DNA of 45,208 nucleotides from an uncultured Oscillibacter sp. Lineage in GTDB: Bacteria > Bacillota > Clostridia > Oscillospirales > Oscillospiraceae. The stretch covers positions 1-45,208 of the forward strand of contig UQUC01000008.1 in assembly GCA_900544105.1 (NCBI GenBank), written 5' to 3'. This document shows positions 15,408 through 23,354 of this stretch, piece by piece; the first letter of the stretch is position 1; each line of letters begins with the position of its first letter. The position numbers and the translations under genes were made by a program. The notes beneath the pieces were generated by a model. It had not been told where the DNA came from, made no database searches, and was given only the letters and a program-made list of their open reading frames with translations.

Positions 15408-16094
15408 ATGAAAAGACTGACAACTAATTGCCCGGATAACAACCTTGATGCCGCCCTGAATCTGTTTTACATCAAAGACTTCGAGACGTGGGTGCGGGGC
15501 GGAGGTGATGGCCCGGATTACCCGGACATCCGGCTCTACGATTTTATCCGCAAAGCCGCAAAGATTTTACTGCCGGACTTGGACTTTCCAATGGATGATG
15601 ATGGCGTAGACTATGCGATGGGTGAACTTTTGCTGGACGGTCCTGATGAGCCGACAGGCCTGCTTGCCCTGCTCTATACAGCAGCATGGTCATACGCAGA
15701 ACTGCGTGGCAGGCTCATGCAATATGAGGACACGGGGCTGGAACCTGCGATGTGCGCCAATTACAAGACCTTTGAGGATGAGGCCATCAGTAAGGGTGTG
15801 CCATTCAAGCGCATTGTTGAGCTGATGGAGGCCGACAAGGCCGGTCGGCTGGTGGTGCTGCCTGTGCGGCCAGTCCTCACGCAGAGCATCGGAAGTATGC
15901 TGTATATCATCGAGGATGGAGAAATTGTTGAGGACTCGCTGTGCGAAGCGCTTGTCGGTATGGGAAGCAACGGAGAGATAAACATATTTTACACGACGCT
16001 GTCCGATCAAATATCTTTCGAGCAGGCCGATATTGGCAAGACCGTATTTCTGACCCGCGAGGCGGCGGAGAAAGCAAGGAGGGCTAATGGCTGA
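15408..16094 (+). CDS. phage hypothetical protein
   Basis: 228 residues. Contains LMQYEDTGLEP and the C-terminal VFLTREAAEKARRANG, motifs I know as recurrent in uncharacterised early proteins of Firmicutes phages. No catalytic motif. AAGGAGGAAAGG site upstream. Confidence 0.7.
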   Translation: MKRLTTNCPDNNLDAALNLFYIKDFETWVRGGGDGPDYPDIRLYDFIRKAAKILLPDLDFPMDDDGVDYAMGELLLDGPDEPTGLLALLYTAAWSYAELRGRLMQYEDTGLEPAMCANYKTFEDEAISKGVPFKRIVELMEADKAGRLVVLPVRPVLTQSIGSMLYIIEDGEIVEDSLCEALVGMGSNGEINIFYTTLSDQISFEQADIGKTVFLTREAAEKARRANG

Positions 16095-16365
16095 ATACAT
16101 TGAGCGCAATGCAGCGATTGAGGCCGCGAAGCACGCATGGGCAAAAGGGCTTGAGCCGTCGCAGTATATTGAGGCCCTGTCCGCCGCCGACGTGGCCCCG
16201 GTGGTGCGTGGGCGGTGGGAGCATCTTGGCGGGGACGAGTGGTGTTGCTCTGCGTGCGGCTTTGTCATCACCACTGAGGGCAGTTGGGATAAGCCTACTA
16301 AAAAATACTGCGAGGATTGCGGCGCGATGATGGACGGCGAGAGAAAGGACGGCGGGGATGGCTAA
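16087..16365 (+). CDS. zinc-ribbon phage protein
   Basis: 92 residues. An N-terminal helical part (YIERNAAIEAAKHAW) then ADVAPVVRGRWEH and two CxxC knuckles (CCSACG and CEDCG), a zinc ribbon. Overlaps both neighbours. Widespread in Firmicutes phages; role unknown. Confidence 0.75.
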   Translation: MAEYIERNAAIEAAKHAWAKGLEPSQYIEALSAADVAPVVRGRWEHLGGDEWCCSACGFVITTEGSWDKPTKKYCEDCGAMMDGERKDGGDG

Positions 16366-16696
16366 ACGATCCGCCTATTTGCAGCGGCGGGATGCGGAAC
16401 TTGAGGCGGCGTTTAATGCCGGTGCCGCCATGGCACTGCAATTCGCCACAGATACTCTGCAAATTACGATCCACCAGAAGGACGGGTGGGGATTCGATCG
16501 GGTCATGCGCCTGACGCACGACTGGGTCGATACCCAGCGTGAGTACAAACCGGCGTTGAACTGCAAGGACCCGGCTGCGGACGTGTGCCAGGAGCACATG
16601 GACCGGGTTCTGGCGGAGATCATCCGGGATCGCATGACCCTGATCCGTTTCCCGGATCGTTACCCGCACGTGAAAAAAATCAAATACGGGAGGTAA
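16358..16696 (+). CDS. phage hypothetical protein
   Basis: 112 residues, largely helical; no motif recognised. Notable GFDRVMRLTHDWVDTQREYKP. Its start overlaps the zinc-ribbon gene by 8 bp. Confidence 0.65.
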   Translation: MAKRSAYLQRRDAELEAAFNAGAAMALQFATDTLQITIHQKDGWGFDRVMRLTHDWVDTQREYKPALNCKDPAADVCQEHMDRVLAEIIRDRMTLIRFPDRYPHVKKIKYGR

Positions 16697-16699
16697 GGT

Positions 16700-17419
16700 A
16701 TGGCTGACCCATTTGTATGCGTCCGCCAGCGGGCGGGGCCTTTTGTGAAGGCCTTCTCTACGGACAGAGCCTGCTTCGTCCGCCGCAGCAAGGACAGCAA
16801 GGGCCTCATCCGCAAGCGGGCCGGACCGGCTATGTGCCGCACCAGCGTTGATAAGCTGGAACTGCGCCTGGCCCTGTTCGGCTATGACGGCGTTTTCTAC
16901 ACACTGACCTTCGCCCCGGAGCACCTGCCCGCCAATCTGGACGGCGTTCAGGCTGTGTGGGATGCCTTCCTCAAGCGGCTGGCCCGCTGGAATCGGCGCA
17001 TGGGCAGGGGCGGCAGCCCGGACTTCTACGTCTACCGCATCGAGGGCCTTCACGGAGATCACCGCTACCACATCCACGCTTTCCTGCGGGACAGCGACTT
17101 CCCACCGACGGTGGTGCGGTACCTATGGGACTGGGGCGAAGTGGACGACGAGCCGTGGGACCGCAAGCGGGTTCTGGCGGAGAAGGGCTACTGGAATCTG
17201 GCCCGATATTTCACCAAGGAGGCCACCGAGGTTGGGCGGCATCCGTGGGGATGCTCCCGGAAACTCAGCCGCATGATACCGCCTCCGGAGGTCTGGTGCA
17301 GCCGCACCGGGGAGATCCGCCCGCCTTCCGGAGCCGTGCGGCTGCCTATCCTGGGCCAGCCCAATCTTGGGGAGTGGGGCGTGTTCTCTTACACCCGCTA
17401 TCTGGACCCGGAAAAATAG
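16700..17419 (+). CDS. HUH endonuclease, rolling-circle Rep-like
   Basis: 239 residues. Three motifs appear in the Rep order: FYTLTF (66-71, motif I); RYHIHAFL (122-129, with H124 and H126 as the His-hydrophobic-His metal motif); and YWNLARYFTKEA (164-175, Tyr motif III, Y164 and/or Y170). HUH enzymes nick single-stranded DNA and stay linked through tyrosine, starting rolling-circle replication. The layout is like microvirus/inovirus replication proteins, yet this is a tailed phage with its own DnaB. Activity is inferred. Good GGGAGG site upstream. Confidence 0.72.
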   Translation: MADPFVCVRQRAGPFVKAFSTDRACFVRRSKDSKGLIRKRAGPAMCRTSVDKLELRLALFGYDGVFYTLTFAPEHLPANLDGVQAVWDAFLKRLARWNRRMGRGGSPDFYVYRIEGLHGDHRYHIHAFLRDSDFPPTVVRYLWDWGEVDDEPWDRKRVLAEKGYWNLARYFTKEATEVGRHPWGCSRKLSRMIPPPEVWCSRTGEIRPPSGAVRLPILGQPNLGEWGVFSYTRYLDPEK

Positions 17420-17503
17420 CGCTTTTATTTTAAATAATTGATTTCTTATTCTTGAAACCTTATGAATATTTACGGACAGCCCGGAGAATCGGAGGGAAAA
17501 GTA

Positions 17504-17704
17504 TTGAAAAGCGTGCAAAACTCTGATAGACTATCAGTAAAGAACGGATGGATCTCATGCCCGTTCTGCAAGCGGAATCACCGACTGATGCGCGTGCTGC
17601 CGGAGACACAGGCCAGGAACCTGGAGGTCTTCTGCAGGGACTGCAAGAGCACGATCATCCTGGATATCGATCAAGGCCAGAGAGTTGAACTCCGGAGCCA
17701 GTAA
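17504..17704 (+). CDS. cysteine-rich KTR-type zinc ribbon protein
   Basis: 66 residues from the TTG at 17504, chosen because GGAGGG sits 7 nt upstream while the in-frame ATG at 17462 has none. CPFCKRNHRLMRVLPET then EVFCRDCKSTIILDI matches the pattern of small cysteine-rich KTR proteins. Likely a structural zinc ribbon; function unknown. The region before it (17420-17503) is AT-rich and empty. Confidence 0.72.
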   Translation: MKSVQNSDRLSVKNGWISCPFCKRNHRLMRVLPETQARNLEVFCRDCKSTIILDIDQGQRVELRSQ

Positions 17705-17744
17705 CCAACCCGAGAACGGGTGGATGCTGGTTCCGGAGTTTTTT
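17688..17744 (+). terminator. terminator closing the early operon
   Basis: Stem AACTCCGG..CCAG with CTGG..CCGGAGTT, an inner ACCCG/CGGGT hairpin, and a TTTTTT tail. It overlaps the last codons of the KTR gene and separates early genes from the packaging module. Confidence 0.75.
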
Positions 17745-17770
17745 GCGTTTTGGCGTGGAGGTGATAGCCC

Positions 17771-18148
17771 ATGGCCATGAAGCCTCTCCGGCCTTGCCGG
17801 CATCCGGGATGCAGTGCCCTGGTGCGGGACGGCTACTGCGGTGCACACCAGCCGAAGCGCACCGACGACCGCAGCGAGGAGACCAAGTCCTGGCGCTGGA
17901 TGTATCGGACAGACAAGTGGCTGCGTGAACTCCGGCCAGAACAGCTCCTGCGGGAGCCCTTCTGCCGGGAGTGTTCCAAGCGAGGCATCCGAACCAGGGC
18001 CACCGACGTGGACCACATCGTGGACCACAAGGGTGACTGGGATGTGTTCTGTGATCCGTCCAACCTGGAGAGCCTTTGCCACAGCTGCCACAGTCGTAAA
18101 ACGGCGCGGGAATTGTGGCAAAACCGCACGGAAAAGAAACGACGCTGA
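17771..18148 (+). CDS. HNH endonuclease (packaging-associated)
   Basis: 125 residues. FCRECSKRGIRTRATDVDHIVDHKGD then NLESLCHSCHSRKT is an HNH core with two CxxC zinc knuckles. HNH proteins beside the terminase assist terminase cleavage at cos in HK97-like phages. GGAGGTGATAGCCC precedes the ATG. It lies just before the putative cos region and TerS. Confidence 0.93.
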   Translation: MAMKPLRPCRHPGCSALVRDGYCGAHQPKRTDDRSEETKSWRWMYRTDKWLRELRPEQLLREPFCRECSKRGIRTRATDVDHIVDHKGDWDVFCDPSNLESLCHSCHSRKTARELWQNRTEKKRR

Positions 18149-18684
18149 GGCACAAAACGGTGCCAGCCTTGGGCGCTGGCGTGCGATGCGTGGCGCGTCG
18201 TGCGGGGATCCTTGCACCCTCCCCCGGGGTCAAAAAAGTTTTGACCCGGCCTCGGTTGACCGCATGCCCCCCTTCACACAGAAAATTTTCCCCACGGGGA
18301 AATGCGGAAGAGGGCGCTGCGGGGGCGCAGCGGGGCTGGTCCGGGGGCTGCGAGGGTGCAGCGGAACTGGCCCGGACGCTGCGGGGGTGCAGCGGGATTG
18401 GTTCGGGTGCTGCGGGGATGCAGCGGGACTGGACCGGCTGCTCAACCGGCCGGCCTCCCGGAAGAGATCCGCATGATAAGCGTGTCCGAATTGGACACAG
18501 GCCGCCCGGCGGCGTCGAAGGCCTGCGTACCTACGCGGGGTATTGACGTAGACGCCCTGGGCGGCCGGTTCCGGAGATGTGCCGGGTGGGAGTGCCGACC
18601 CGCCCGCGCCTTTCTTTCCTCCGGGCGCCGGCGGTCGCCGCCGGCATCCGGCAGATCTTCGGAGCACATCGAGGAGGTGAGCGG
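18149..18684. other. putative cos/packaging region, non-coding
   Basis: 536 bp between HNH and the next gene with no convincing ORF. It holds a perfect 9-bp palindrome (GGGTCAAAA/TTTTGACCC, ~18226-18247), a second palindrome (TTTCCCC/GGGGAAA, ~18285-18303) and four 31-bp direct repeats. Position between HNH and the small terminase is where cosN and terminase-binding repeats lie in related phages. The actual cut site is not identified. Confidence 0.6.
18317..18440. repeat. four 31-bp tandem repeats
   Basis: Units start at 18317, 18348, 18379 and 18410, an exact 31-bp period (about three helical turns). Each begins CTGCGRGGRTGCAGCGG and continues with a CTGG..CGG block. Regular helical phasing suggests a protein array site, possibly for the small terminase subunit. 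Confidence 0.8.
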
Positions 18685-18885
18685 ATGCAGTGCCTGTTGA
18701 AAGGCAGCGAGAAATATTGCGAGACCGGGCGTGGCATCTGCTGCCAGTCATGCATGGAGTATGGGACCTGCGAGAAGGCCTGCCTGAACGATCCACGACA
18801 CTGTGGGTATGCGGGTGAGAAGTCTGCGGGCTTTGTCCATCCGGTACCGGAACCGCGGAAAGGAGGCGGCACTCATGCCAGGTAA
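18685..18885 (+). CDS. small cysteine-rich phage protein
   Basis: 66 residues from the ATG at 18685 (GAGGAGGTGA upstream). Eight cysteines including CETGRGICCQSC and CEKAC. Function unknown. Its end overlaps the TerS start by 11 bp. Confidence 0.7.
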   Translation: MQCLLKGSEKYCETGRGICCQSCMEYGTCEKACLNDPRHCGYAGEKSAGFVHPVPEPRKGGGTHAR

Positions 18886-19387
18886 ACGTCAGCCAACCGA
18901 CATCGTGAAAGCCAAGGGTCTGAAACACATGACCCAGGCGGAGGAGGATGCGCGCCGGGATCAGGAGGTCCACGTACCTCCCCCGGATAAAGCGGTACCG
19001 CCCAAGTGGCTGCCCAAGAAGCATCACAATGAGTTCTGCGAGATCGGCGAGATCCTGCGGACTGCCGGACTTTATGCAGAGCTTGACCGGGATGTGCTGG
19101 CTCAATACTTTGTCTGTCGGGAGCGCTGGCTCCACGCCGACAAGCTGGCCGCCAAGGCCATCCGGGATAAGGATGAGAAGCTGGCCAAGGAATGGTCCGG
19201 CATCCAGTCCTCCTATTTCAAGCAGGCCCGTCAGTGCGCGGAGTCCATGGGGCTGTCCGTTACCAGCCGGTGCAGGATCGTGGTGCCCACAGCGGTGGTC
19301 AATGCGGCCGGAGCCGCTCCGGAGGATGACGCGGACGAATTCACCAGGACGCTGCGGGCCAGGCAGTCGGCCGCCATGGGATACTGA
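18875..19387 (+). CDS. terminase small subunit, P27-like
   Basis: 170 residues. The start MPGKRQPTDIVKAKGLKHMT and the helical core (LPKKHHNEFCEIGEILRTAGLYAELDRDVLAQYF) fit P27-family small terminases. It recognises phage DNA at cos/pac and hands it to TerL. The ATG at 18875 is chosen over an upstream in-frame ATG because AAAGGAGGCGG precedes it and the P27-type start follows. Confidence 0.87.
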   Translation: MPGKRQPTDIVKAKGLKHMTQAEEDARRDQEVHVPPPDKAVPPKWLPKKHHNEFCEIGEILRTAGLYAELDRDVLAQYFVCRERWLHADKLAAKAIRDKDEKLAKEWSGIQSSYFKQARQCAESMGLSVTSRCRIVVPTAVVNAAGAAPEDDADEFTRTLRARQSAAMGY

Positions 19388-19389
19388 CA

Positions 19390-21186
19390 ATGTCCGCACG
19401 ATCCTGTGATTACTTCGACGAGGCCGCGGGCCGCTTTGTCTGCGACTTTGTGGAGCGCCTGCCCACCACGGACACCGGTAAGCCGTTTTCCCTGTACGAG
19501 TGGCAGCGCTCCGCCATCATGGATTTCTACGGCTCCATGGAAACCGATGAGGATACCGGGGAGCGGCTGCGGAAGTATTGGTATCTGTATCTGGAGATCC
19601 CCAAGAAAAACGGAAAGAGCGAGCTGGCGGCCGCTCTGGGTATCTACCATTTGTTTGCTGACGGTGAGCTGAACGCTGAGGTATACATCTGCGCGGCCGA
19701 CAAGGACAACGCCGGCATTGTGTTCAGCGCGGCGGTATATATGCTCCGGACGGCTCCGTGGACCGCCAAGATGCTGGCCAGGGGCGAGCTGAAAATCAAA
19801 GAGTCTCAGCGGACGGTCGAATACCGACAGCGGGTGCGGACCGGCAACGGCGGATACAAGTGGATCACCGTCGGCAAAATGATCGTCCTGTCCAGCGAGG
19901 CTTTTTCCAAGCACGGCTACAAGCCAAGCTGTGTGATCTTCGACGAGCTGCATGCGCAGCCAAACCGGGAGCTGTGGGACGTTATGACCTTCGGCGCAGG
20001 CTCCGGCCGGAAGCAGCCGGTATGGATCGTGCTGACCACGGCCGGCGACGACCCTGACCGCAAATCCATCGGTTGGGAGATCCACCAGCAGGCCGTGGCC
20101 ATCCGGGATGCCCGGCAGCTCCGTCGCATCCGGGAAGAGGGCGGCAACGTCCGCCAGGTGCTCTCCCTCCGCCATGTGGAGGACGAGGACCTGGCAGCGG
20201 CAGAAGAAGACCTGCTGGAGCAGGATATGCCCAACTGGATGCCGGTACTCTACGGTCTGACCGCCATATTCGGCGACGATCCGGATGACCTGGATCAGAT
20301 CGACATCTGGGACGAAAACCTGTGGTATTTGTGCAACCCGTCTCTTGGCAAGCATCTGAAGCTTCGGACGCTCCGGCTGGAAGCCAGGAGCGCCAAGCTG
20401 AAGGAAGCGGACGAGAAGCTGTTCCGCTGGCTCCGTCTGAACCAGTGGATCTCCACTAAATCGGTGAGCTGGATATCCCTGACGCTGTACGACAAGTGCC
20501 AGTGGGGACCCAGTAAGAAGGCGGAGCGGGATGAGTTCCTGCAACAGCTCCGCGGGAAAATCTGCTACGGCGGAGTCGACCTCTCCACCAGCCGGGATAT
20601 GACGGCGTTTGTGCTGCTGTTCCCGCCTCAGCCAGGGCTTGACGCGGCGGTGCTGCTGCCCACCATCTGGCGCCCGGGCGGTACAGTCCTGGAAGCGGAG
20701 AAACGGGATCACGTCCCATACCGGGACTGGGCCCGTGCCGGCTTCCTTCGGCTCTGCGACGGAGATACCATCGACTACGACGATGTGGAAAACACCATCA
20801 AGGAGGCGGCAGAGATCTACGACCTGAAACAGGTGGGCTTTGACCCCTATCTGAGCCGGACCATCACCCAGCGGCTGACACCGCACGTGAATGTTATTGA
20901 GATCCCGCAGGATCTGAAAAACATGAGCCCGGCTATGAAGGAGACCGACACGCTGATGGCTAACCATCAGCTGCTCCATGTTCACAACACCTGCTTCCGC
21001 TGGACCTTTGGGAATGTGCGGTGCTATGAGGACTGCAACGGAAACATTCGGCCCCAGAAGCACAGATCCATCGGACGCATCGACCCCACGGTGGCTTCTA
21101 TCATCGTAGTGGCGGTGTGGATGATCGTCAGGAATCAGCCGGAGGATCTTGCGGACGTGATCGAAAGCGGAAAATTCTCTATGTGA
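19390..21186 (+). CDS. terminase large subunit
   Basis: 598 residues. N-terminal packaging ATPase: Walker A-like IPKKNGKS (70-77) and Walker B CVIFDELHAQPN (181-192). C-terminal RNase H-like nuclease begins with YGGVDLSTSRDMTAFV (~400), with further acidic residues later (VGFDPYLSR; DPTVASIIV). HK97/phiC31-type TerL that cuts concatemers and drives DNA into the prohead. 2 bp after TerS. Confidence 0.95.
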   Translation: MSARSCDYFDEAAGRFVCDFVERLPTTDTGKPFSLYEWQRSAIMDFYGSMETDEDTGERLRKYWYLYLEIPKKNGKSELAAALGIYHLFADGELNAEVYICAADKDNAGIVFSAAVYMLRTAPWTAKMLARGELKIKESQRTVEYRQRVRTGNGGYKWITVGKMIVLSSEAFSKHGYKPSCVIFDELHAQPNRELWDVMTFGAGSGRKQPVWIVLTTAGDDPDRKSIGWEIHQQAVAIRDARQLRRIREEGGNVRQVLSLRHVEDEDLAAAEEDLLEQDMPNWMPVLYGLTAIFGDDPDDLDQIDIWDENLWYLCNPSLGKHLKLRTLRLEARSAKLKEADEKLFRWLRLNQWISTKSVSWISLTLYDKCQWGPSKKAERDEFLQQLRGKICYGGVDLSTSRDMTAFVLLFPPQPGLDAAVLLPTIWRPGGTVLEAEKRDHVPYRDWARAGFLRLCDGDTIDYDDVENTIKEAAEIYDLKQVGFDPYLSRTITQRLTPHVNVIEIPQDLKNMSPAMKETDTLMANHQLLHVHNTCFRWTFGNVRCYEDCNGNIRPQKHRSIGRIDPTVASIIVVAVWMIVRNQPEDLADVIESGKFSM

Positions 21187-21200
21187 GTACGGGAGGATTT

Positions 21201-21389
21201 ATGAAAGAGAAACGAAAATGGCGGCGCCCACAGGCGGTGGATGTGCTGTTTTTCCTGGGCGCGGCTCTGGTGGCCGTTGGCGTGGCCCTGTGGGTCTGCC
21301 CGGGGGCGGGCATGGTGACGGCGGGCGGTTTCTGCCTGGCTGCCAGCTGGCTGGCGGAGCGGGCCGGAAAGGACGGTGAGGACGCTTGA
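21201..21389 (+). CDS. small two-helix membrane protein
   Basis: 62 residues from the ATG at 21201 with GGGAGGA upstream. Two hydrophobic helices (VLFFLGAALVAVGVALWV and AGMVTAGGFCLAASWLA). Lies between TerL and portal, where small membrane peptides often occur; function unknown. Confidence 0.65.
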   Translation: MKEKRKWRRPQAVDVLFFLGAALVAVGVALWVCPGAGMVTAGGFCLAASWLAERAGKDGEDA

Positions 21390-22663
21390 TCTCTTACAAG
21401 CGGTTTGCCAGGAAAGGCGCGAGCCTGGATGACCAGGGCGTGCTGACCTGGCGGACGGTATTCGGCGAGAGCCGCGGGAGCCGGGACAGCCCTCCCACGC
21501 CGGATGAGGCTCTGAAGATCTCCGCGTTCTACCGGGCGGTGGACATCCGCTCCGACTCCATCGGCAAGCTGCCGGTAAAGGTCAAGAACCTGGTAAGCAA
21601 GCGGGACATGGACGACCACTATCTGGGGCCTGTTCTCTGGGAGCGGCCCAACGAGGCGATGACGCCCTTTGTGTACAAGAAGCTGGTGGAGTATCAGCGG
21701 ATCGTGCTGGGAAAGAGCTACGTTTGGATCTACCGGGATGCCAGAAGCGGCTGGCCTGTGGAGCTGATCCCCCTGCCGCCCGGAAGCTGCAGCCCGTACA
21801 TCGAGCCCGGCTCCGGAAAGCTCTGGTACATCGCACAGGACCCCAAAAGCGGGCAGCTGTATAAACTGGACCCCTCGGACATCCTGCACTACAAGGGCTT
21901 TACCACCAACGGCGTGGACAGCGTGAGCCTTCTGACCTATGCGGCACGGGTGCTGAACGTATCCGCTGTTATGGATGCGTACGAGGAGTCTGTCTACGTC
22001 AACGGCGGCCACCCTGCCGGTGTGCTGGAGACGGACTCGGATCTGAGCCGCAAGCCGGACATTGACCTTGGAGACGGACGGAAAATCAGTTACAAGGACA
22101 CCATCCGGCGGGAGTGGGAGCGCGTGCACAGCGGGGCTGGCAATGCTTTCCGGGTGGCAGTCCTGGACAATAGCCTGAAGTTCAAGGCTCTGAGCATGAG
22201 CAATACCGATGCCCAGTTCGTGCAGAGCAAGAACGTGACGGTGGCGGACATCGCCCGTTTCACCGGTGTGCCCCTGAACCTCCTGTATTCCGGCAAGGAG
22301 AGCTACGCCAGTAACGAGATGAACAGCCTGGACTTCGTGAAGTATACGCTGCAGCCGGCTGTGACGCAGTATGAGGAAGAGGATTCCAGAAAGCTGCTGA
22401 CCGTCTCAGAGCGGAAGCGGGGCCTGTGGCTCCAGCGGAACATGATGGCGGAGCTCCGGGGCGATACGGCCAGCCGGAAGGAGTGGTACCGGGCCATGCG
22501 GGAGGCCGGTGTGTTCAGCGTCAACGACATTTTGGCCCTGGAGGATATGCCCCCGGTACCCGGCGGCGACGAACGATACGCAAGCCTGAATTATGTTCCG
22601 CTTTCGGTATGGGCGGAGCTGAGCCGGGTAAAAGCAGGAACTGGAGGAAACAACAATGGATGA
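21386..22663 (+). CDS. HK97-family portal protein
   Basis: 425 residues from a TTG overlapping the previous stop. SAFYRAVDIRSDSIGKLPVKV near the N-terminus and VADIARFTGVPLNLLYSG with NEMNSLDFVKYTLQPAVTQYE are hallmark HK97 portal segments. Twelve copies form the DNA channel at the unique head vertex, binding TerL and the connector. Confidence 0.95.
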   Translation: MISYKRFARKGASLDDQGVLTWRTVFGESRGSRDSPPTPDEALKISAFYRAVDIRSDSIGKLPVKVKNLVSKRDMDDHYLGPVLWERPNEAMTPFVYKKLVEYQRIVLGKSYVWIYRDARSGWPVELIPLPPGSCSPYIEPGSGKLWYIAQDPKSGQLYKLDPSDILHYKGFTTNGVDSVSLLTYAARVLNVSAVMDAYEESVYVNGGHPAGVLETDSDLSRKPDIDLGDGRKISYKDTIRREWERVHSGAGNAFRVAVLDNSLKFKALSMSNTDAQFVQSKNVTVADIARFTGVPLNLLYSGKESYASNEMNSLDFVKYTLQPAVTQYEEEDSRKLLTVSERKRGLWLQRNMMAELRGDTASRKEWYRAMREAGVFSVNDILALEDMPPVPGGDERYASLNYVPLSVWAELSRVKAGTGGNNNG

Positions 22664-23336
22664 TCTGAAGAAATTTGCCCTTGTAGAGAAGGCGGCGTCT
22701 TTTTCGCCGGACATGGCGAAGATCAACGCCCAGGCGCTGGTGGAGCTGAAGGCGGAGGATGTTTTCGCCTTCCGTATCCGCGCGGCGGACGATCAGGTGG
22801 ACCGGGACTTCGAGCGGTTCACGGCGGATGCCCTGGATGGCCTCGCCAAGCTGTTTGTCGGCAAGACCGTCATCGCAGACCACATGTGGAGCAGCTCCAT
22901 GCAGACCGCCCGCATCTATGACGCGGCTGTGGAGAAGCTGAGCGGTACGACGGCGCTGGTGCTGTTCGCCTATATGCTGCGGAACGACCAGACGGCGGCG
23001 ACCATTGCAGCCGTCGAGGGTGGCATCCTGCGGGAGGTGTCCGTTGGCTGTGCCATGGGCAAGGCTACCTGTTCTATCTGCGGCACCGACAAGACAAAGG
23101 TTTTTTGCGAACACCGGCGCGGGCGTGAGTATGACGGCAAGCAGTGCGTGGTGGAGCTGAGCCAGCCAGAGGACGCGTATGAGCTGTCCTTTGTGGCGGT
23201 GCCTGCCCAGCCTCATGCTGGCGTTGTAAAAAAATACGGCGGTGAGGACAACAAACCCCAGCCGCCTGCGCCCGAGGATGACCCTGAAGTACAGAAAGCC
23301 CTGGCGCTGATCGCGCTGGAAGAAAAACGATTTTGA
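22656..23336 (+). CDS. prohead maturation protease, HK97-like
   Basis: 226 residues. DDQVDRDFERFTADAL and GKTVIADHMWSS supply the catalytic His region, and ILREVSVGCAMG supplies the catalytic Ser, as in the caudovirus prohead serine protease family. CSICGTDKTKVFCEH is a short cysteine insertion. It trims the capsid scaffold domain. The Lys/acidic C-terminus fits a scaffold-linked or self-cleaved tail. Overlaps portal by 8 bp. Confidence 0.88.
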   Translation: MDDLKKFALVEKAASFSPDMAKINAQALVELKAEDVFAFRIRAADDQVDRDFERFTADALDGLAKLFVGKTVIADHMWSSSMQTARIYDAAVEKLSGTTALVLFAYMLRNDQTAATIAAVEGGILREVSVGCAMGKATCSICGTDKTKVFCEHRRGREYDGKQCVVELSQPEDAYELSFVAVPAQPHAGVVKKYGGEDNKPQPPAPEDDPEVQKALALIALEEKRF

Positions 23337-23354
23337 TTTGGAGGTAAGAAGACC

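Noticed and set aside
18317..18440. Possible CRISPR array
   Set aside because: The 31-bp units are directly abutting with no unique spacers and no cas genes nearby; better explained as a protein-binding repeat array.
18115..18546. 143-residue plus-strand open frame in the HNH-TerS gap
   Set aside because: It runs from the HNH gene through palindromes and tandem repeats; composition follows the DNA repeats and no ribosome site precedes it.
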